From assembly GCA_001872605.1 (NCBI GenBank), contig MNXM01000104.1, positions 1-38,702 of the forward strand: DNA of 38,702 nucleotides, written 5' to 3'. The DNA comes from Armatimonadetes bacterium CG2_30_59_28 (GTDB taxonomy: Bacteria > Armatimonadota > Abditibacteriia > CG2-30-59-28). Positions 1-8,923 of the stretch are shown one piece after another; position 1 is the first letter of the stretch; every line of letters begins with the position of its first letter. The position numbers and the translations under genes are program-made. The notes beneath the pieces are model-generated. The model was given only the letters and a program-made list of their open reading frames with translations, was not told where the DNA came from and ran no database searches.

Positions 1-51
1 CAGTTCGCGGTTCGTCGGTCCTGAGTGTGTTCATGCAACAACCCCCATCCT

Positions 52-113
52 CGAACCCAAAGGGTTCGCACCTTCCCCCGTTATCGAACCGAAACGGTTC
101 GCACAGGGGAAGG
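52..113. repeat. Two tandem hairpins with variable stems: CGAACCC-AAA-GGGTTCG (52-68) and CGAACCG-AAA-CGGTTCG (85-101). The second is nested in CCTTCCCC (71-78) / GGGGAAGG (106-113).
   Basis: Read directly as perfect inverted repeats; the stem difference C/G vs G/C is compensated. Confidence 0.85.
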
Positions 114-171
114 AACCCCCAACCGTTCGTTTATGCCTGGCCGACCCCAGGGCGCTGATTACCTCCAGGCG

Positions 172-192
172 TCACAAATCTTGCTTGCACCC
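172..192 (+). repeat. Tag copy 1: TCACAAATCTTGCTTGCACCC
   Basis: Near-identical to 13347-13367 (+) and 38568-38588 (-). Confidence 0.75.
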
Positions 193-208
193 GCGGGCAT
201 GATTCAGT

Positions 209-237
209 TTGACGACGCCCTCTGAAATCACTATACT
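209..237 (+). promoter_or_regulatory. Predicted sigma70-type promoter TTGACG-N17-TATACT upstream of the TamB-like gene
   Basis: -35 at 209-214, -10 at 232-237, 17-bp spacer. Confidence 0.65.
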
Positions 238-310
238 CAAAACTTGATCGACCATTCTTCGAGCGCTCATCTCTGTGTCTGAACTGAGTTTGTTCCGGCG
301 AGTGTAGACA

Positions 311-3300
311 GTGAAAATATCGAGGCTTGTACCCAAACTGATTTTGCTGCTGCCCCTCGCAGGTTTCTTGCTGATTGGGTTTACTGTGCTTCGACGCGGC
401 GCGCCACTTCCTCTTCAGCTTCAGCGGCTGATCGTTTCCCAGATGTCAAGGGAACTGAAGACAGACGTTGCCGTGTCGAGGATCACGGGACAATGGCTGT
501 CTGGAATCACTTTCCACGATATGGTTGTGGGCCGCAACGCGCGCCTCCCCGGTGGGGCATTGTTCAGTGCCCCACAAGTGCGTGTGCGATACGCGGGAAG
601 AGACATGCTGAGGGGAAGGGTGGAGCCACTGGCAGGTATTCGGTCGGTTACCGTTCGGGATGCTGTCATCAATGTTCGCAGGGATCCGGACGGCAAATGG
701 AACTTTGACAAGATGATTCCTGAACCGGGCAAGCCGAGGCGCCGCCTTTTCGCCGCCAAAATCCTGCTGCAGAATGCCCGCATCGTCTACGGCGATGAAA
801 AACTGAGGGATCGCAGCGGCAGGGGATTCTCGATCGACCTGCGAGATGTCGGGATGGACATGCAGTTCAATGGCGAACGCCCCATCGAGTTCAGTAGTTC
901 GGTCCGAGACGCCGCGCACCGATTCGGGCGCGTCGCATCGCGTGGCAAGATCACTCCGGACGGCGGCTACATCGAGGCGCACAACCGATTCAACTACGCC
1001 GACGCCGCATACTTTTTTAGTTACTTTGTGCGCGACCCGCGTCTGAGCATGGAAACGGCGACGGTTCGGGGCGAGGCAACCGTGATCTACGCAAAACCGG
1101 TAGATTCTCTGCGTAAATTCGGAAGCCCGAATACTCTCACCTACTTCGGGGAGGTCTGGGTCTCGGACGCGTCCTTTCGCCACAAGCAACTGCCATACGG
1201 CTTTTGTGCTCTGCGAGGTCCTGTTGCTTTCTCCAATCAGCGCGTGTACCTGAACCATGTTACCGGCCACTTTGGCGGAACGCAGTTTGATGCGGAAGGC
1301 ACTGCAACCGGTTTCGAGTCACCCGTATTTGACTTCCGGCTCACGTCCAATCGGCTGGACCTCGATGAATTGATGCGCCTCGCGGGGCCATTGCCAAAAG
1401 GCTTCCGGGTTCAGACCGGTTCGACGGCCAGCGGAACCTTTGAGATCGCAGGTGGAATGTCGGTGGTAACAGTGACCGGGCAGGCACAGCTTCCCTCCAT
1501 CTCGGTTCACAGTGATGCGTTTGGGCGGTTCCGGATCGCTTCTGCTAACGTCAATGGCGGGGCGGAAAATGCCCTGAAACCAACGTTCAACGGGACCGCA
1601 ACTTTCCCGTTCATGCAATGGAGTGGGGCCACTCGATACGGTGTAGGCGTCTCCCTCGAAGGTATCAGTCACCTCCGGTTCGTCCTCCACGAAATTCCTC
1701 ACCGGCCGAGAGTCTTCGCGCAGTTCCAGGCGGCTCGAGGTACTGCCGCGGATATCGCGTTTGACGGACTGCAAATTGAGATGCAGTACCAGGACAACGT
1801 CGTCGAAGTTCTCCAGGCGCGAGCGAACGTGGACGGAGGCGCGGTGGAGGCACAAGGACGGATGGACTTGCGCGGCGACTACCCCGCGTTCGCGTTCTCC
1901 GGGCAGTTGAAAGATGCTCCGAGCAGCGCCGCGGATCGCTATCTCGCCGAGGCCGGGATTGAGTCCAGCGGCAGGCTATCCGGCCCGTTCCAGCTACAGG
2001 GCACTGAACGCGAGGTTTCCGTTCGGGGGAAGCTGCAAACTCCAGCGCTTGTGCTGCGCCCGCACGAGGAGACACCGGCGGCCGAGTGGCGGCAGATGTC
2101 GCTGGGGGACCTCGCTGCCGACTTCCAGACCAACATGCGTCGTGAAGGTGAGCAGTGGGACGCACAGACTCTCGTCGACGCCAGCGCGTCAGATGGAACG
2201 CTCAGCCTGAATGGGACGGATGTACGCTCCATCCCTTTTGAGCGTCTCGCCAGCCACTTCCGGATGAGCAAGGATCTTCTCGTCCTGGGGTCCGTCTCCA
2301 CCGAATCTTTCGGTGGAGACTGGAGGTTCTCCGGCGACCTGCGTCTGGCGGATCGGTCGATTGCAGGACATCTCATCGGGTCGGAATTGGACCTACAGCA
2401 ACTCGAGAAACATGGGTTCGCCCAGAACCTCAGTGGCACGGCGATATTGGAGGGCGACGTATCGGGACCTCTGAACCTTCCTCACTTCAAAGGATACGGA
2501 AGACTTGTCGCATCCAAACTGGACCGCTTCCCGATCGACTATGCCGAGGGACAGATGGACGGCGACGCGAGCCACTTCGAGGTCTCGGAGATCATTGCAT
2601 ACCAGTTTGGCAGCAGATACAGCGGGAGCGTCGAAATCAGCGACATGGACATGACGAAGCAGCAAGGCAACATCGATGCCAACTTCCTCGCAGAGGCGGT
2701 GAACGCGTCCCGGCTGATGGACTACTATGAGAGCCACTACGCCATTCAGGGCCTGGTTCACGGCAAGGTGCATGTCACCGGCAGTTTGGAGTCGCCCCGC
2801 GCCAGTGGCAGCGTGACTATCGCCTCTGGAGAGGTCTACGGTATTCCGCTGAACCATGCGACGGCAGAACTTGCCTACGCGGAGGATCGTCTCCGGCTGT
2901 CGGAGGTTCGGGGGAACACCAACGGAGCCTCGTTGACCGCGGAGGGTTGGGTCGACAGGGATGGAGCGCTGCAACTCGCGTTCTCCGGACAGAACGTACC
3001 TGCGGTCTTTGCCGCACGGCCGGCCGGGCTGGAGCTCCCGATAACGGGAACCGTAAACGTTTCCGGAACCGTCGAAGGCACAGCAAAAGACCCGCGCGTC
3101 AGGTCACGCGTGCAGACCACAATGCTTACCCTCTCGGGAAACCCGGTCGGTACACTGCACGGGGGAGTGGATTTCGACGGCAATGTCGTGAGAGCCCGAG
3201 ACCTCCTGTTGAGCGAGGGAGACACGCGCGTTGTCGTGTCCGGCAACTTCCCGCTGGAATCGGGCGCGGCAGGGCTTTCCACCTCACTAAGCGTCGAGCG

Positions 3301-5560
3301 CGCCCAACTGAGCAACCTGCTTGCCCTGATAAAGGATAGCGAGATCCCTGAGCGCCTGCAGGGAGACCTGCGCGAATTTATTGCCAAACTGCAAGAGGCG
3401 TGTGAGAACATTCCGCAACCCCTGAGCGGGAGTATCGATGCAAAGGTCTCGGCACAGGGAAGTACCAGCCAACCGGTCATTGATGTTGAAATGGAGCTGG
3501 CGGACGCGACCTTGCGGAAGCAACCGCTCCCACACACGAAAGTGAGTATGCTGTGGAAGGACGATGCGTTGACGGTGCGGAGTTTCCACGCCCTCCAGGC
3601 AGACGCTGAGATGGTGATGCAGCCGGGAGTCGTCCTGGATAAACAGAGGATGCTTGCCATGGACTTTGACATCTACAACGTTGACCTGGCGGTCTTCGAT
3701 CCCTGGATAGAAAGCGAAACCCGTATCAGCGGAATCGCGAAACAGATCGCCGTGCAGGCAAGCGGGCCGGCAGACAGCCCGCATGTCACCTTTTCAGCAG
3801 ACATCGACCAGCTCAAGTTGGGCAACATAACCTTTGATCGTGTTTCCGCACTGCCCGCAACTATTTCCGAGGAGGGCATCGCGATTGAGCAGGGAGATTT
3901 GCGGTTTCTCAAGGGGCGTCACCAGCTTGAGGTCTGGGGACACTTGCCTCTGGATTGGGGATCCGCATCCGTACCCAGGGACAAGCCCGTGGACATCCAC
4001 CTGCAGAGTCGAGATGAAGACCTCGCAGTCATCACAAAGTTTGTGTCGGAGGTGACAACTGCCTCCGGAAGATTTGACCTGCTCGCGGGCGTGAGCGGCA
4101 CCCTGGACGCACCCCGGTTCTCTGGAGGGCTGTACGTCAACGACGGCGCGTTTACCTTTCAGGGAGTGAAGGAGAATGTCGAAAACGTTGACGCCAACAT
4201 TGCCTTCTCGGATGAAGGGAACCGACTCGTTTTCCACAAAGTCAGCGGCGTCGTGGGAACCGGAACGTTTCAGACCAACGGAAGCATCACCATCGATCCG
4301 ACCAACGTCACGGACCTCACAGCGTACGCGTATCATCTAAAATTGCAGAGCCGTGGAATCAGCTTCGACATGAAACCAAAGGTGGAGGGAGTCTTCTCGC
4401 TCGACACCAACGTTTCTCTGGACACCGCCGAAGACGGCTCCGAGCAGATCCGGATTGCGGAGCTCACTGTCAAGAGCAGTACCGGCGGCCGCCTGTACGT
4501 CGACACCGGCGACAGCAACGCCCAGACCGCCGTATTCCTGCCGCTGAACTGGCTCAAGAAGGGACCGTGGGAGAACGCGAGCTTCCACATCCCCATCAAG
4601 TCGGAAGGACTGGTATTGCGTCTCCCCAAAGTCTTCCACGGCCGCGTGGACGCGGACCTCGCGCTGGTGAACAGCGACGAGGACAACCAGCGATTGTCTC
4701 CCGTCACTCTCATGGGAACCGCTTCCGTATCCAACGCGACGCTCATCGGCTTTCCCGAACAAAAAGGGGAAAAGCTGAGCAGCCCGACGCTGCGCCACCC
4801 AGCTCTCGACGTGCGATTCAGTCTTCAGGAGAAGGTGGACGTCGATACCCGACTCCTCCGAGCGCGCAACGTCAGCGGGGAGGGACACGTCACCCAGACA
4901 CCGGCAAACCTAAACCTCAACGGCACGTTTGCGGCACAGCGCGGGACAATCCGGTTCCCGAGCACGGAAGCCAGACTGCTGTTCGCGCGGGTCGATGTCG
5001 TCACTCGTCCAGACGACAATACCGGGGAGCCTCTCTACACATTGAACGTGAACGCGAGCGCCGAGGCCAAAGTGAACCAGTACCAGATGCGCATCGCCAT
5101 GACCGGCCCCGTAACGCCCGGGAAACCCAACCAGGATTTCCGGTTTACTATTCAGTCTACGCCTCCCTTCCCAGGCGAGAGCGAGGCGCTGCAGGCGCTT
5201 CTCGGAATGGCTCCCGGTGAGGGAGAGACAGAGGCGGACATGGCAAACCGCGCTTACACAACACTTGCAGGACTGTTCCAGCAACACCCGGTTTTCACCG
5301 AGTTTGAGCGCGAGCTGGAGAACGTTCTGGGGATCGACACGTTCAGTGTAGATTACGAGTTTGGTGATGCTCTCAACATTTCTGTAGGAGAAGAGGTTGC
5401 CAAAGGACTCATTTTATCGTATCGTAGGACGATCTCCGGTCCTCGCCTCGGCTATGAGTACCGGATCGATTATCGCGTAGGGAACCGCACTATCATCGCG
5501 TTTGAGGCAGACGACCGAGGACTGCAGGAATACAAGATCGAGAGAGTACTCAATTTCTGA
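311..5560 (+). CDS. tamB: Translocation/assembly module TamB-like protein (DUF490 family)
   Basis: 1749-aa ORF, N-terminal TM segment, AsmA-like beta repeats, C-terminal DUF490-like region ending in Phe (YKIERVLNF), upstream of bamA. Confidence 0.85.
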   Translation: MKISRLVPKLILLLPLAGFLLIGFTVLRRGAPLPLQLQRLIVSQMSRELKTDVAVSRITGQWLSGITFHDMVVGRNARLPGGALFSAPQVRVRYAGRDMLRGRVEPLAGIRSVTVRDAVINVRRDPDGKWNFDKMIPEPGKPRRRLFAAKILLQNARIVYGDEKLRDRSGRGFSIDLRDVGMDMQFNGERPIEFSSSVRDAAHRFGRVASRGKITPDGGYIEAHNRFNYADAAYFFSYFVRDPRLSMETATVRGEATVIYAKPVDSLRKFGSPNTLTYFGEVWVSDASFRHKQLPYGFCALRGPVAFSNQRVYLNHVTGHFGGTQFDAEGTATGFESPVFDFRLTSNRLDLDELMRLAGPLPKGFRVQTGSTASGTFEIAGGMSVVTVTGQAQLPSISVHSDAFGRFRIASANVNGGAENALKPTFNGTATFPFMQWSGATRYGVGVSLEGISHLRFVLHEIPHRPRVFAQFQAARGTAADIAFDGLQIEMQYQDNVVEVLQARANVDGGAVEAQGRMDLRGDYPAFAFSGQLKDAPSSAADRYLAEAGIESSGRLSGPFQLQGTEREVSVRGKLQTPALVLRPHEETPAAEWRQMSLGDLAADFQTNMRREGEQWDAQTLVDASASDGTLSLNGTDVRSIPFERLASHFRMSKDLLVLGSVSTESFGGDWRFSGDLRLADRSIAGHLIGSELDLQQLEKHGFAQNLSGTAILEGDVSGPLNLPHFKGYGRLVASKLDRFPIDYAEGQMDGDASHFEVSEIIAYQFGSRYSGSVEISDMDMTKQQGNIDANFLAEAVNASRLMDYYESHYAIQGLVHGKVHVTGSLESPRASGSVTIASGEVYGIPLNHATAELAYAEDRLRLSEVRGNTNGASLTAEGWVDRDGALQLAFSGQNVPAVFAARPAGLELPITGTVNVSGTVEGTAKDPRVRSRVQTTMLTLSGNPVGTLHGGVDFDGNVVRARDLLLSEGDTRVVVSGNFPLESGAAGLSTSLSVERAQLSNLLALIKDSEIPERLQGDLREFIAKLQEACENIPQPLSGSIDAKVSAQGSTSQPVIDVEMELADATLRKQPLPHTKVSMLWKDDALTVRSFHALQADAEMVMQPGVVLDKQRMLAMDFDIYNVDLAVFDPWIESETRISGIAKQIAVQASGPADSPHVTFSADIDQLKLGNITFDRVSALPATISEEGIAIEQGDLRFLKGRHQLEVWGHLPLDWGSASVPRDKPVDIHLQSRDEDLAVITKFVSEVTTASGRFDLLAGVSGTLDAPRFSGGLYVNDGAFTFQGVKENVENVDANIAFSDEGNRLVFHKVSGVVGTGTFQTNGSITIDPTNVTDLTAYAYHLKLQSRGISFDMKPKVEGVFSLDTNVSLDTAEDGSEQIRIAELTVKSSTGGRLYVDTGDSNAQTAVFLPLNWLKKGPWENASFHIPIKSEGLVLRLPKVFHGRVDADLALVNSDEDNQRLSPVTLMGTASVSNATLIGFPEQKGEKLSSPTLRHPALDVRFSLQEKVDVDTRLLRARNVSGEGHVTQTPANLNLNGTFAAQRGTIRFPSTEARLLFARVDVVTRPDDNTGEPLYTLNVNASAEAKVNQYQMRIAMTGPVTPGKPNQDFRFTIQSTPPFPGESEALQALLGMAPGEGETEADMANRAYTTLAGLFQQHPVFTEFERELENVLGIDTFSVDYEFGDALNISVGEEVAKGLILSYRRTISGPRLGYEYRIDYRVGNRTIIAFEADDRGLQEYKIERVLNF

Positions 5561-5575
5561 CAGCATTCTCCCGGG

Positions 5576-6289
5576 GTGAGTTGGTTGAAGGTTGCAGTCC
5601 ATCCTACCTATGACAATTGGTCTTTGGCCACGTCTTCATCGTTGGAGGCATCACGAAAAGATGCTGTCGCAATGGCGGACAGGTGCGGGGATACACCCAT
5701 CGCCAATTGCCAGGCGAACGAGCATCTCGCGGCTACAGGCGCAATAGCAGAGAATTTCGACGACCTGGTCGAGAAATACCACCGACGCATCTTTAATGTC
5801 ATCTATCGTTACCTGGGGGATTACTATGAAGCTGCGGACGTTACCCAGGACACGTTTATCAGGGCGTACCAATGCTTCCATCAGTTCCGAGGAGACTCCA
5901 CGGCGTATACGTGGCTTTACAGGATTGCCATCAATCTCTCGCACAACCGAAAAAAACAACTGCAGCGTAGAGCGCAAGCCGAAACGGAGTCGTTGGACGC
6001 ACCCCGGGAACTTGGCGACTCGGAAGTTGGAAGGGAGGTTCCCGACTGGAGCCTCTCCCCCGAACGACTTGCGGAGTCCAAGGAGATGCAGAGACTGCTG
6101 CAGAAAATGATCCGATCTTTACCGGACAACTACCGGACTGTCATCATACTGCGCGACATCGAGGGCATGCCCTATCGGGACATCGCGAAGACGCTCTGCA
6201 CTTCTGTTGAGGCAATCAAGTCCCGCCTCTTTCGTGCCAGAGCACACCTGAAAAGTTTGCTGGAACCCTATCTGAAGGAGGGAGTCTGA
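5576..6289 (+). CDS. RNA polymerase sigma factor, ECF/RpoE-like
   Basis: Sigma2 'YHRRIFNVIYRYLGDYYEAADVTQDTFIRAYQCFHQFRGDSTAYTWLYRIAINLSHNRKK' and sigma4 'LPDNYRTVIILRDIEGMPYRDIAKTLCTSVEAIKSRLFRARAHLK'. The start codon is uncertain. Confidence 0.93.
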   Translation: MSWLKVAVHPTYDNWSLATSSSLEASRKDAVAMADRCGDTPIANCQANEHLAATGAIAENFDDLVEKYHRRIFNVIYRYLGDYYEAADVTQDTFIRAYQCFHQFRGDSTAYTWLYRIAINLSHNRKKQLQRRAQAETESLDAPRELGDSEVGREVPDWSLSPERLAESKEMQRLLQKMIRSLPDNYRTVIILRDIEGMPYRDIAKTLCTSVEAIKSRLFRARAHLKSLLEPYLKEGV

Positions 6290-6316
6290 ACGATGCCTTT
6301 CCATCGGCAATGGTTG

Positions 6317-6411
6317 ATACTCGTTAAGGTTGATAATCCACGTTTTCTGCCGTCGGATAAAGCTCCAGCTTTGTCACTGCCGCAGGGCCATTCCTCAACC
6401 TTAACGAGTAT
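6317..6411. repeat. 95-bp element bounded by perfect 17-bp inverted repeats (ATACTCGTTAAGGTTGA / TCAACCTTAACGAGTAT), with an internal AAAGCT-CC-AGCTTT hairpin (6359-6372)
   Basis: Direct reading; the right arm recurs at 20797-20813. Confidence 0.8.
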
Positions 6412-6451
6412 GTCAAATCTCAATAGACAGATCCGTCCAAGGAGGAATCGA

Positions 6452-8227
6452 GTGAGCAAGAGATCCAATTCGCTGCAATGCGCGCAAATGGTGGTGATTG
6501 CCGCGGCGCTGCTGTCGGGTACGTTTCGCTGGACACGCACAGCCACTGCACAGGAATTTGTCGTCGAGGGCAAACGCGTGGCGGAAATCCGTGTTGTCGG
6601 CAATAAGGAGATCCCAACGGAGAGCATCCTGGGGGTGCTCAAGCTTGAGCCTGGCGCAGAAATATCCACGGAAATTATCGATGCAGACAAAAAGCGGGTT
6701 CTCGCCATGGGATTTTTTTTCGATGTCCAGGTGACGACAGAGGCAACTCGTGGAGGGACCGTCGTAACCATTACCGTTTTCGAGAACCCCACCATCAAGG
6801 GGGTCGAGATCAAGGGTAACGAGGTCTACACGTCGGATGAATTATATCCGATCATGAAGACCAAGCCGGGTAGCGTGCTGAACAACGACCTCGTGGCCAA
6901 AGACGTGGAAGCGATTCAGGCGTACTATCACAAGCAGGGCTACATTGCGGAAGTAGAAGACGTTAACATCAGCAAAGAGGGAGTGTTGACGATCCTCCTT
7001 CGGGAGGCGGATATCGAGGGGATTATATTCCCCAAGCAGAAGGGCAAGCCTTCCGAGCGCCACGGTCTCTTCAAGACAAGAGAGAAGGTGATTCGGCGAG
7101 AGATGACGGTTAAACCCGGGGACAAGTTCAACTCCAAACAACTGCAAAAGGATATGAACCGCATCTTCAACCTGGGTCTCTTAGAGGACCTGCGTTACGA
7201 ACTTAAGCCAGGATCAAAACAAGGCAACGTGGTCGTCGCCATCGTCGCAAAAGAGAAGAAGACGGGCACTGCTGCCGTTGGTCTTGGTTTCAGCTCCCGG
7301 AGTGAAATTGTTGGGTTCATCGATCTGACTGAAGCCAACTTCAAGGGCAAGGGAGAAGCCATTGCGTTCAGAGGCGAGGCCGGTGACCGACAGAGCTATG
7401 AAATATCGTATGCCAAGCCGTGGCTCGACGATAAGCGAACCTCCATGTCGGTGAGCCTCTACGATCGACTCATCTACAGGGAGCCGCGCGGGTCACTGGT
7501 GATCAATCCTGCCGTGGAGGCTTCCAGCACTTTCGAGGAACGACGCAAGGGGGTGCGGATCGGCTTTTCCCGGCCGCTGGCAGGCAATTTGCGAACTCGC
7601 GTCGGTGTGCAGTTGCGCGACGAAAAAGTATCGCTCACGCAAACAGATACGACAACCCTTGAGGAGTTCCGGGCCGACTTCGGACAGATCATGGGGATTG
7701 CCGGGACGTGGTCACACGACACACGGGACATCATCTTCGATCCCACCACGGGCGGACGCGAGGCTGTTACGCTGGAACACGCTGACGATTTCCTCGGTGG
7801 AGACGCAAAATTCACAAAGCTGGACTTTGATCTGCGCAAGTATCGCGCCGTCTTCCCCAATACGATACTGGCCGCCAGATGGATGGCTGGTCTGAGTCTG
7901 ACCGGAGCGTTCCCTCCCTTTGAGCAGTACTTCATCGGCGGCTCGGACACTGTTCGCGGGTATGATATTGACCACGACTACGGAGACGCCATGTCCATCG
8001 TCAATCTCGAACTAAGGCGCAAGGTACAAAAGAACATTCAGGCCGTTGTCTTTGTCGACTATGGGGACGCGTGGGGAGGTAGCAATGCCAACGGCAGCTC
8101 CTTCGAAGGCAACCTCGGCTATGGACTTGGAGTCCGTATGAACACCCCTGTCGGGCCCATCCGTTTAGATTACGGAATTGGATCCGACGGTTCTCAGACT
8201 CACTTCAGCATCGGGCAGGCATTCTGA
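6452..8227 (+). CDS. bamA: Outer membrane protein assembly factor BamA (Omp85)
   Basis: Three POTRA-like repeats followed by an Omp85 barrel; C-terminal Phe (FSIGQAF). The GTG start at 6452 is preferred over the listed 6293 because AAGGAGG (6439-6445) precedes it and a signal peptide follows. Confidence 0.92.
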   Translation: MSKRSNSLQCAQMVVIAAALLSGTFRWTRTATAQEFVVEGKRVAEIRVVGNKEIPTESILGVLKLEPGAEISTEIIDADKKRVLAMGFFFDVQVTTEATRGGTVVTITVFENPTIKGVEIKGNEVYTSDELYPIMKTKPGSVLNNDLVAKDVEAIQAYYHKQGYIAEVEDVNISKEGVLTILLREADIEGIIFPKQKGKPSERHGLFKTREKVIRREMTVKPGDKFNSKQLQKDMNRIFNLGLLEDLRYELKPGSKQGNVVVAIVAKEKKTGTAAVGLGFSSRSEIVGFIDLTEANFKGKGEAIAFRGEAGDRQSYEISYAKPWLDDKRTSMSVSLYDRLIYREPRGSLVINPAVEASSTFEERRKGVRIGFSRPLAGNLRTRVGVQLRDEKVSLTQTDTTTLEEFRADFGQIMGIAGTWSHDTRDIIFDPTTGGREAVTLEHADDFLGGDAKFTKLDFDLRKYRAVFPNTILAARWMAGLSLTGAFPPFEQYFIGGSDTVRGYDIDHDYGDAMSIVNLELRRKVQKNIQAVVFVDYGDAWGGSNANGSSFEGNLGYGLGVRMNTPVGPIRLDYGIGSDGSQTHFSIGQAF

Positions 8228-8257
8228 CCCCAAATCACTTAAAGGAGACCCATCATA

Positions 8258-8923
8258 TTGTCACAAAAACGAACGATCAAACGCGGCGTGCTACTGGCGG
8301 TCCTCGCTGCATTCACCTTCCCGATCGTGGACCTGACTGCCACGCCGTCCACGTCGGCGGACGGGAGTCTGACCGTGGGATACGTCGACCTCGACGCCTT
8401 ATTGGAGGGCTACGAAAAGTACCAGAAAGTCAACAAGGACTTCGAAGCCTATCAAGCCACGGGCAAGCAGAAAATCCTGGCGCGCCGCTTCCTGACATGG
8501 GATGAGTGGAAGCAGTTGGACTCCCTCGAAGAGAGAATCGACAAGGGAGAGAAGCTCAAGGATCCTGATGCCAAGGAATATGCGCGGCTCAAAAACCTCA
8601 GCGAGGGTCAGGAAACCCGACTGAAAGAACTCCAGGGAATACGGGAACCCTCAGACGACCAAAAACGTGAGCGACAGGAACTTGAGAGCCTGGAAAAAAG
8701 CAACTCATCCAGACTGCAGCAACTTGGGCAAGACCTCGCTCGGAAGGGCAATGAAACGTTCAGTAAGCTTCTGGCCGAACTGCAAGACAACGTTCGGAAG
8801 GCCATTGCGGAAACCGCTCAAGCTAAGTCCCTGAAGCTTGTGCTGGACAAAAAAAGGCTGCTGTGGGCGGACGCCACCATCGAGATCACTGAAGACATCC
8901 TGAAACTTCTCAATGCCCACTGA
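8258..8923 (+). CDS. OmpH/Skp-family periplasmic chaperone
   Basis: Signal peptide, 'VGYVDLDALLEGYEKYQKVNKDF', coiled-coil, typical position after bamA; TTG start preceded by AAAGGAGA. Confidence 0.82.
   Translation: MSQKRTIKRGVLLAVLAAFTFPIVDLTATPSTSADGSLTVGYVDLDALLEGYEKYQKVNKDFEAYQATGKQKILARRFLTWDEWKQLDSLEERIDKGEKLKDPDAKEYARLKNLSEGQETRLKELQGIREPSDDQKRERQELESLEKSNSSRLQQLGQDLARKGNETFSKLLAELQDNVRKAIAETAQAKSLKLVLDKKRLLWADATIEITEDILKLLNAH

Noticed and set aside
52-113. CRISPR array interpretation of tandem palindromic units
   Set aside because: Only two units, stems not identical, spacers not uniform, no cas genes in the window.
25-225. 66-aa + strand ORF overlapping the hairpins and tag
   Set aside because: Covers inverted repeats and a promoter; low-complexity, no recognisable protein signal.
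446-1270. 274-aa antisense ORF inside the TamB-like gene
   Set aside because: Shadow ORF of a GC-rich coding gene; no domain signature, while the + strand reads as a clear TamB-like protein.
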